This document shows, in pieces, positions 58,195 to 64,000 of a DNA stretch of 64,000 nucleotides (positions are counted from its first letter, which is position 1; each line of letters starts with the position of its first letter). This DNA comes from Bacteroidaceae bacterium (GTDB lineage Bacteria; Bacteroidota; Bacteroidia; Bacteroidales; Bacteroidaceae). The stretch covers positions 104,868 through 168,867 of the forward strand of contig CABIVS010000012.1 of the NCBI GenBank assembly GCA_902362375.1, given 5' to 3'. Under the pieces are notes generated by a model. The model saw nothing but the letters and a program-made list of their open reading frames with translations. It ran no database searches and was not told where the DNA came from. The position numbers and the translations under genes were made by a program.

Positions 58195-60327
58195 ATGGAA
58201 TTATTTCACAAGATGATTTCCGGTTTTTTGGGTATACCGGAAAGACAAATAAGTAGTACACTCCATCTTTTGGGTGAAGGTGCTACGATTCCCTTCATCA
58301 GCCGTTACCGTAAAGAAGCCACCGGCGGACTGGATGAAGTGCAGATAGAGCAAATCAAAGAGCAACACGATAAGTTGTGCGACATAGCCAAACGGAAAGA
58401 AACGATTCTCGGCACCATCAACGAGCAGGGAAAACTGACTGCCGAACTGGAGAAACGTATCAACGACACTTGGAATCCTACGGAACTGGAAGACATTTAT
58501 CTTCCTTATAAACCCAAGCGGAAGACACGTGCCGAAGTAGCCCGCCAGAAAGGGTTGGAACCGCTTGCCATCCTCCTGATGTTGCAAAGGGAAAACAACC
58601 TTAGTGCCAAGGCTGCCTCCTTCGTGAAAGGAGACGTGAAAGATGTGGAAGATGCCCTGAAAGGCGCCCGTGACATCCTTGCAGAGCAGGTGAACGAAGA
58701 CGAACGTGCCCGCAACGCGGTACGTAATCAGTTCAGCCGTCAGGCAGAGATTAGTGCCAAATTGGTGAAAGGAAAAGAGGAAGAAGCAGCGAAATACCGG
58801 GATTATTTCGATTTCTCCGAAGCACTGAAACGCTGCACGTCCCACCGCCTGTTGGCCATCCGCCGGGCAGAGTCGGAAGGCCTGCTGAAAGTATCTATCC
58901 AACCCGACGACGAGGCATGTATCGAACGCTTGGAACGTCAGTTCGTACGTGGCAACAACGAGTGTAGCCAGCAGGTGGGCGAAGCTACGGTCGATGCTTA
59001 CAAGCGTCTGCTCAAGCCCTCCATCGAAACAGAATTTGCCGCTCAATCCAAAGAAAAAGCCGATGAGGAAGCGATTCGGGTATTCACCGAGAACCTCCGC
59101 CAACTTCTTCTCGCCCCTCCATTGGGACAAAAACGGGTGCTCGCCATCGACCCCGGATTCCGTACGGGATGTAAAGTTGTCTGCCTCGATGCGCAAGGCA
59201 ATCTGTTACATAATGAGAATATCTATCCGCATCCTCCGGTGAACAAAACAGGAGAAGCTGCTTCCAAACTCCGTAAGATGATTGAGGCCTATCAGATAGA
59301 AGCCATCTCCATCGGCAACGGAACGGCAAGCCGTGAGACAGAAGATTTCATCAACAGCCAGAGCTTCGACCGTCAGATACCCGTGTTTGTAGTCAGTGAA
59401 CAGGGAGCTTCCATTTATTCGGCTTCGAAGATTGCCCGCGACGAGTTTCCCGATTATGACGTAACGGTGCGTGGAGCAGTCTCCATCGGCCGCCGCCTGA
59501 TGGACCCGTTGGCAGAATTGGTGAAGATAGATCCTAAATCCATCGGTGTAGGTCAATACCAGCACGATGTAGACCAGACAAAGCTGAAAAAAGCACTCGA
59601 TCAGACCGTAGAGAATTGCGTGAACCTGGTCGGCGTAAACCTGAATACGGCAAGCAGCCATCTATTGACTTACATCTCCGGACTGGGACCGCAACTGGCT
59701 CAAAACATCGTCAACTACCGGGCGGAAAACGGAGCTTTCGGTTCGCGGAAAGAATTGATGAAAGTTCCGCGCATGGGCGCCAAGGCTTTCGAACAGTGTG
59801 CCGGATTCCTCCGCATCCCCGGAGCCAAGAATCCGCTGGACAACACCGCCGTGCATCCGGAAAGCTACCACATCGTAGAGCAAATGGCCAAAGACCTGAA
59901 ATGTACCATCGACGAACTGATAGCTGACAAGGAACTCCGCCGGAAGATTAACATCTCCGCCTACATCACCCCTACCGTCGGCCTGCCCACCTTACAGGAC
60001 ATTCTGCAGGAACTCGACAAGCCGGGACGTGACCCGCGTAAGGCTATCAAAGTCTTCGAGTTCGACAAGAACGTGCGCACCATAGCCGATTTGCGCGAAG
60101 GAATGATTCTTCCGGGCATCGTAGGCAACATCACCAATTTCGGGGCGTTTGTCGATATAGGTATTAAGGAGAACGGGCTGGTGCACCTCTCGCAATTAGC
60201 GGAACGGTTCATTTCCGATCCGACGGAAGTGGTATCCATCCATCAACACGTCATGGTCAGAGTGATGAATGTAGATTATGACCGGAAACGGATTCAGCTT
60301 AGCATGATCGGGGTACCGCAAGACTGA
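58195..60327 (+). CDS. tex: Tex-family S1 RNA-binding protein
   Basis: 710 residues from ATG 58195 (MELFHKMISGFLG). Tex N-terminal helical domain (TIPFISRYRKEATGGLDEVQI), YqgF/RNase H-like domain (VLAIDPGFRTGCK at about 321), helix-hairpin-helix pair (LLTYISGLGPQLAQNIVNYR) and a C-terminal S1 domain (GIVGNITNFGAFVDIGIKE). Tex is a conserved cytoplasmic nucleic-acid-binding protein tied to transcription and toxin expression in other bacteria. Its last 29 bases overlap the convergent CPBP protease gene. Confidence 0.96.
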   Translation: MELFHKMISGFLGIPERQISSTLHLLGEGATIPFISRYRKEATGGLDEVQIEQIKEQHDKLCDIAKRKETILGTINEQGKLTAELEKRINDTWNPTELEDIYLPYKPKRKTRAEVARQKGLEPLAILLMLQRENNLSAKAASFVKGDVKDVEDALKGARDILAEQVNEDERARNAVRNQFSRQAEISAKLVKGKEEEAAKYRDYFDFSEALKRCTSHRLLAIRRAESEGLLKVSIQPDDEACIERLERQFVRGNNECSQQVGEATVDAYKRLLKPSIETEFAAQSKEKADEEAIRVFTENLRQLLLAPPLGQKRVLAIDPGFRTGCKVVCLDAQGNLLHNENIYPHPPVNKTGEAASKLRKMIEAYQIEAISIGNGTASRETEDFINSQSFDRQIPVFVVSEQGASIYSASKIARDEFPDYDVTVRGAVSIGRRLMDPLAELVKIDPKSIGVGQYQHDVDQTKLKKALDQTVENCVNLVGVNLNTASSHLLTYISGLGPQLAQNIVNYRAENGAFGSRKELMKVPRMGAKAFEQCAGFLRIPGAKNPLDNTAVHPESYHIVEQMAKDLKCTIDELIADKELRRKINISAYITPTVGLPTLQDILQELDKPGRDPRKAIKVFEFDKNVRTIADLREGMILPGIVGNITNFGAFVDIGIKENGLVHLSQLAERFISDPTEVVSIHQHVMVRVMNVDYDRKRIQLSMIGVPQD

Positions 60328-61195
60328 TTGCTTCTCTTTTTTCTCCCCACCACACAATCAGAATCGTAAAAACAATCATAAGTACTGTGCAAATGAGCGA
60401 GCCTTCAAAACCGAAGGCTCCGCCATTCAGTACGTTTTCTTCGGGCATACGCAAAGTCAGCATGCTCGTCGTGAAATTATTTCCGCTTACCTGATAACCC
60501 AGAATCGGACCCTGAATCCAATTCCAGAAAAGATGAAGAGAGATAGGGAAACACAGATTACGGGTATATAGATAGGAAGCACCCAGCAGCATACCGGCAA
60601 GCAATAGATTTAGCATCGGCAGGAAAGCTATTTCCGGATTAAAGATATGCATAAACGCGAATAATGCCGACGAGATGAAGAGTGCCAGGAATTTATTCAT
60701 ATTGGTATGAAGCAGACGTCCGAGGATATAGCCGCGCATCAGAATTTCTTCAAACAACGCCACTAACAGGAAAAACACCCACGACCCCAATAAATCCAAC
60801 GGCTTAAACTGGAAACCGGTGACTTCTATTTCTCCCAAAACAACAGAGATTCCGAAACCCAGCAAATAGAGCAAGATTGCCACCAAGAGACCATACCACA
60901 GTCCGTTGGTATGTCCTTTTAGGGAAAGTCCCAAATCAGAAAACGGACGACGTTCGAGACGAAGCAAGATGACGGCGGCAGTAAGAACGGCCAAAAGCAT
61001 ACCGGCCTCCACGAAAATATACCCTACTACTCCCGGATGGCGAGCCTCCACTCCAAGAACCAACGACAGGCCTCCGCTGACCAATGTCCCATACAATCCA
61101 ATAAATATGAAAAGTACCACAATAAACAGCGGGATACATGCCCACACAGGAAGTCTTTTGGGTTCTTTCTTCCCATCTATGTTGTCTGCCTCCAT
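60299..61195 (-). CDS. CPBP-family intramembrane glutamic endopeptidase
   Basis: 298 residues with about eight membrane helices. The active-site motifs are intact: EEILMRGYILGRLL (EExxxR, about residue 152) and FAFMHIFNPE (FxxxH, about residue 190), with a later Asn/His-type helix (LHLFWNW). Members cleave within the membrane, including CAAX-type proteases and bacteriocin self-immunity or maturation proteins; the substrate here is unknown. The 3' end overlaps tex by 29 bases on the opposite strand. Confidence 0.9.
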   Translation of the reverse strand: MEADNIDGKKEPKRLPVWACIPLFIVVLFIFIGLYGTLVSGGLSLVLGVEARHPGVVGYIFVEAGMLLAVLTAAVILLRLERRPFSDLGLSLKGHTNGLWYGLLVAILLYLLGFGISVVLGEIEVTGFQFKPLDLLGSWVFFLLVALFEEILMRGYILGRLLHTNMNKFLALFISSALFAFMHIFNPEIAFLPMLNLLLAGMLLGASYLYTRNLCFPISLHLFWNWIQGPILGYQVSGNNFTTSMLTLRMPEENVLNGGAFGFEGSLICTVLMIVFTILIVWWGEKREAISLAVPRSC

Positions 61196-61219
61196 TTTTA
61201 CAATTTGTTAATCCGGCTA

Positions 61220-61227
61220 CAAAATTA
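61220..61227 (-). promoter_or_regulatory. -7 box of the CPBP protease gene
   Basis: Minus-strand TAATTTTG, 24 bases before ATG 61195. Confidence 0.5.
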
Positions 61228-61269
61228 GATATAAAACATAAAAAAACATCATGTATTCTCTATTTTTCC

Positions 61270-61277
61270 TATATTTG
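61270..61277 (+). promoter_or_regulatory. -7 box of the LRR gene
   Basis: TATATTTG, 21 bases before ATG 61299; excludes the longer frame from 61251. Confidence 0.6.
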
Positions 61278-61298
61278 TCAGAACAAATCTACAAAATT

Positions 61299-62348
61299 AT
61301 GAAAATTAAACTACTATTAATAAGTTTCTTACTGGCCGCTAATGCATTAGGAGCCGCCGCCCAAGTGAGTAAGACGTATTATGTGAGTAAACCCGGTACG
61401 CTGATTTCCATGATGACTGAAGAGGAAGCCAACAGTGTCACCCACCTCACACTGACCGGAAAACTGAATGCAGAGGACTTCCGGCATCTCCGTGACGAAT
61501 TCGATAATCTGAAAGTATTGGATATTTCGAACGCGGAAATCAAGATGTACAGCGGAAAAGCCGGTACTTATCCCAATGGAAAATTCTACATTTATATGCC
61601 GAACTTCATCCCTGCCTATGCTTTCTCGAATGTGATAGGCGGAGTGACCAAAGGTAAATCCACACTGGAAAAAGTGATCCTTTCCGAGAAAACGAAGAAT
61701 ATCGAAGATGCTGCCTTCAAAGGCTGTGAGAATCTGAAAATCTGCCAGATCCGGAAAAAGACAGCTCCCAACCTGCTGCCGGAAGCATTGGCAGACAGCG
61801 TTACCGCCATCTTCGTTCCTTTGGGCAGCAGCGACGCTTACCGCTACAAAGACAGATGGCAGAATTTTGCTTTCATCGAAGGTGAACCGGTAGAGACTAC
61901 CCTGCAAGTGGGTGCAATGGGTAAACTGGAAGAAGAGATCCTGAAAGCCGGACTGCAACCCAGAGACATCAACTTCCTCACCGTTGAAGGGAAACTGGAT
62001 AACGCTGACTTCAAACTTATCCGCGATTATATGCCGAATCTCGTATCGGTTGATATTTCCAAGACAAATGCAACGGCTATCCCCGACTTCACTTTCTCGC
62101 AGAAGAAGTATCTGCTGAATATGAAATTACCTCATAACCTGAAATCAATCGGACAGCGTGTATTTAGTAATTGCGGCCGTCTGTGCGGCACGCTGGAATT
62201 ACCGGCCAGTGTAACGGCTATCGAGTTCGGTGCTTTTATGGGATGCGATAATCTTCGCTACGTATTGGCTACGGGGGATAAGATCACAACACTGGGAGAT
62301 CACTTGTTCGGGGAGGGAGTTCCGAGTAAGTTGGTTTATAAGAAATAA
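61299..62348 (+). CDS. BspA-type leucine-rich repeat protein, exported
   Basis: 349 residues from ATG 61299. Signal peptide to about residue 22 (AAAQ). Two similar halves each begin with a HLTLTGKLNAEDFRHLRD-type segment (second: FLTVEGKLDNADFKLIRD) and continue into LRR_5 repeats (NLKSIGQRVFSNCGRL, VTAIEFGAFMGCDNL, plus KTKNIEDAAFKGCENL). BspA-like LRR proteins sit on or outside the cell and bind host or bacterial ligands. No C-terminal sorting domain is visible. The internal duplication suggests two binding modules. Confidence 0.87.
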   Translation: MKIKLLLISFLLAANALGAAAQVSKTYYVSKPGTLISMMTEEEANSVTHLTLTGKLNAEDFRHLRDEFDNLKVLDISNAEIKMYSGKAGTYPNGKFYIYMPNFIPAYAFSNVIGGVTKGKSTLEKVILSEKTKNIEDAAFKGCENLKICQIRKKTAPNLLPEALADSVTAIFVPLGSSDAYRYKDRWQNFAFIEGEPVETTLQVGAMGKLEEEILKAGLQPRDINFLTVEGKLDNADFKLIRDYMPNLVSVDISKTNATAIPDFTFSQKKYLLNMKLPHNLKSIGQRVFSNCGRLCGTLELPASVTAIEFGAFMGCDNLRYVLATGDKITTLGDHLFGEGVPSKLVYKK

Positions 62349-62358
62349 AAAAGAATTA

Positions 62359-62396
62359 CCCTGATATAAATAATTAGTTAGTTATTCATATCAGGG
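62359..62396. terminator. Terminator-like inverted repeat after the LRR gene
   Basis: Perfect 9-bp stem CCCTGATAT / ATATCAGGG with an AT-rich loop, between convergent genes. It lacks a clear T-run on the plus strand. Confidence 0.55.
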
Positions 62397-62409
62397 ATAA
62401 ACAATCATC

Positions 62410-62871
62410 TTATCTAGTATGAGATTCCTTCTTTACAGCTTGCTTCTTTTTGCTAGCTTCATCCAATGAATACGCATTCGCTCTCACCGCCATCCGATAT
62501 CCGAGAAATATTCCCAATAAAAGTAACATTAGATAATCAAATAAAACAGATACCCGATCTAAATAAAAAATTGCATACGCTCCAAAAACACAACAATAGA
62601 CTTGCATTATTATTTTATCTGATTTCAAATAAAATGTCCGAATGATTCCTTCTTCTTTCAATGGTCGTTTAGGAGTCCGTATATAGGGAAATAAATAACT
62701 CATCATTCCGCCTATTAATGTAATCGCCCAAAAAATTAAGAATATTATCTGCACACTGGATGACAGATAAGGAATCTTATATATATAAGGCAAGAAGATA
62801 CGATAGGCAATTAGGATTATACTACCTAACAAAGCTGTTTTTTCATATATTGCTATTAAAAGATATCTCAT
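62410..62871 (-). CDS. Small membrane protein downstream of an RHS gene (candidate immunity protein)
   Basis: 153 residues from ATG 62871 (MRYLLIAIYEK); ten more codons would need TTG and overlap the RHS stop. Four membrane helices (about 12-30, 40-60, 85-105, 108-126) and a lysine-rich, cytoplasmic-looking tail (SKKKQAVKKESHTR). No family recognised. It starts 19 bases after the RHS stop and the DNA is distinctly more AT-rich than the housekeeping genes here. Position fits an immunity protein for an RHS-linked toxin, but this is only inference. Confidence 0.7.
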   Translation of the reverse strand: MRYLLIAIYEKTALLGSIILIAYRIFLPYIYKIPYLSSSVQIIFLIFWAITLIGGMMSYLFPYIRTPKRPLKEEGIIRTFYLKSDKIIMQVYCCVFGAYAIFYLDRVSVLFDYLMLLLLGIFLGYRMAVRANAYSLDEASKKKQAVKKESHTR

Positions 62872-62890
62872 ATATTTATAAATTAAAAGT

Positions 62891-64000
62891 TTATTTTCCA
62901 ATCAAAATACTCCTCCCATATAGTTGGACCATATATTTCTTTTTTTCTACTTTTTTCGTATGGACTTCATAAGAATCTTGTGACGGGTCAGGGTTGGTAA
63001 CGTCTAATGTTTCCTTCGATAATGTTCCTATAGCCCCAAGAATCAAACCTACCATTGTTTTCTTTCCTCCATCTTTTGGATTTCTTTTCGGAGCCGGATC
63101 ACCATTCGGCATCATCCCCGATACGTTAGTATCAATGCTTTTTGCAACATTCGCCTGATTCCTATCCAGTTCTTCATTACTTTTCCTTTCTCTATTCCGC
63201 TGATGCTCATATTCCGGACTGATAGCATTCTTCGCTTGATAGTATAAAAGAGTACCAAAAGCGTAAGACATCTTAGGAGTATCTGTTATTATTTGTCCAA
63301 CTTCTGCAAACTTTCCTGACGCATGTCTCATTATTTGTTGATCCGAAGGCAAATTATAACTTTGAGGATACGTTATCGGAGAATAGAATGGAAGAGATGC
63401 ATAAGGCATGGGAACAGGTATTACTTGCTTTCCATCTGGGTCAATATATTTAATTGTATTGTTCTGACAATAAACATACACGCTCCAACTATAATCCTTA
63501 TCCGCCATCGGATCTACCACATGCCATCTTCCCAATGCCGCATCATACATTCGCGCTCCATAATCATACCAATCCAGTCCGCCTTTTCTATCCAGCTCTT
63601 TCCCGTTATATTTGTAGGGTTGAACGGATGAAGTTGAAGCAAACGTACCGCCAAACGGATAATAATGATTCACTTCTTCCACTGCTCCGGTTTGGTCTGC
63701 AACGACCCGATTGTTACCCTGATGATCCTGTAAGTAATAATGATACTTATTATCATTCAAAGATACGAATCCGGCATCTGTCAATAAAGTCTTAGGAGTC
63801 CCATTTTCATAGATCACATTACCGCAATAATCGGTAGTAGTTGTATTTCCTGCGATACTATGTACAACACGTAGTTTTGTGCCTGCTGCATCATAAAGGT
63901 AAGAAATAGAGCTGCCATCTTCAAACTCTATACGGTTCGGTAAATTTAGGAAATTATATTGAATATCAATTATCTTTTTATTCAAATCTTTCAATAAATT
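62891..64000 (-). CDS. RHS repeat-associated core protein, C-terminal part (5' end outside window)
   Basis: About 369 codons, open to the window edge; no ATG begins the visible frame, so this is the 3' end of a larger gene. It begins with an RHS/YD-repeat stretch (FEDGSSISYLYDAAGTKLRVV) and reaches the RHS core at about 130-190 (ELDRKGGLDWYDYGARMYD, GRWHVVDPMAD, YIDPDGK). After the DPDGK boundary comes a unique ~180-residue tail, charged (EHQRNRERKSNEELDRNQ), with a possible membrane segment TMVGLILGAIGTL. In polymorphic toxins this tail is the effector. No nuclease or deaminase motif is recognised in it. Confidence 0.85.
   Translation of the reverse strand, partial: NLLKDLNKKIIDIQYNFLNLPNRIEFEDGSSISYLYDAAGTKLRVVHSIAGNTTTTDYCGNVIYENGTPKTLLTDAGFVSLNDNKYHYYLQDHQGNNRVVADQTGAVEEVNHYYPFGGTFASTSSVQPYKYNGKELDRKGGLDWYDYGARMYDAALGRWHVVDPMADKDYSWSVYVYCQNNTIKYIDPDGKQVIPVPMPYASLPFYSPITYPQSYNLPSDQQIMRHASGKFAEVGQIITDTPKMSYAFGTLLYYQAKNAISPEYEHQRNRERKSNEELDRNQANVAKSIDTNVSGMMPNGDPAPKRNPKDGGKKTMVGLILGAIGTLSKETLDVTNPDPSQDSYEVHTKKVEKKKYMVQLYGRSILIGK

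Noticed and set aside
58201..59196. Minus-strand frame of 331 codons
   Set aside because: Antisense to the N-terminal half of tex, with Phe/Cys-rich unstructured-looking translation and no promoter.

Overview
The window reads as chromosomal DNA of a Bacteroides species, probably close to the B. thetaiotaomicron/ovatus group. Three things point there: many genes are preceded by the Bacteroidetes promoter signature TAnnTTTG, several with a TTTG about 19-20 bases upstream. Families typical of the genus are present (DUF4492-cydAB, DUF5686, DUF4251, Oar-like TonB receptor, class III fructose bisphosphatase, BspA-type LRR). The blocks pgl-zwf-gnd and gmd-fcl fit what I remember of that group. Species assignment is inference. 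There is no integrase, transposase, phage gene, rRNA or CRISPR array; 55 protein-coding genes or fragments and three tRNA genes are supported.

Layout. 1-13.3 kb: 3' part of a TonB-dependent receptor, the ABC-F factor EttA, tRNA-Lys(TTT), a MarR-GNAT fusion regulator, a soluble PAS histidine kinase, a two-domain secreted esterase, a MATE exporter, an OmpA lipoprotein overlapping mtgA, an ECF-type sigma factor, and LemA with an M48 membrane protease. 13.3-24.1 kb: DUF4251, a TRIC-type membrane protein, a WecB-like protein lacking key catalytic residues, DUF5686 barrel plus rarA, a 2-hydroxyacid dehydrogenase, and DUF4492-cydA-cydB. 24.3-31.5 kb: a complete TolC/MacA/MacB-type tripartite efflux operon ending in its own LytS/LytTR two-component pair, then a small-RNA candidate and a 70-residue orphan protein. 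31.5-40.1 kb: oxidative pentose phosphate genes (gnd, zwf, pgl) with a DyP peroxidase, a dicarboxylate/amino-acid symporter, and GDP-fucose synthesis (gmd, fcl). 40.1-51.2 kb: an acyl-CoA synthetase-like enzyme, a 16-residue-repeat surface protein, fbp class III, an AspT-like transporter, a lipoprotein, and a RavA-ViaA-like MoxR/VWA pair. 51.2-64 kb: a second small-RNA candidate, tRNA-Ser(GCT), tRNA-Glu(CTC), a lipoprotein, Crp and AraC regulators, a histidine kinase overlapping a 5'-nucleotidase gene, tex, a CPBP protease, an LRR protein, and the C-terminal part of an RHS protein followed by a small membrane protein that could be its immunity partner.

The least expected signal is in the spacers. 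Three intergenic regions (15.8, 43.3 and 51.4 kb) carry short head-to-tail arrays of about four degenerate units with a period of 22-23 bp, and one (40.1 kb) has a period of 20-21 bp. Most units have a palindromic core, and the unit sequence is private to each locus. Other spacers carry long inverted repeats, one of which (CACAGAGGACAC type) occurs twice. Two short transcription units with good promoters and strong terminators but no evident protein are candidate small RNAs. Two regulatory genes appear to be transcribed without a leader, each with a perfect palindrome just upstream.
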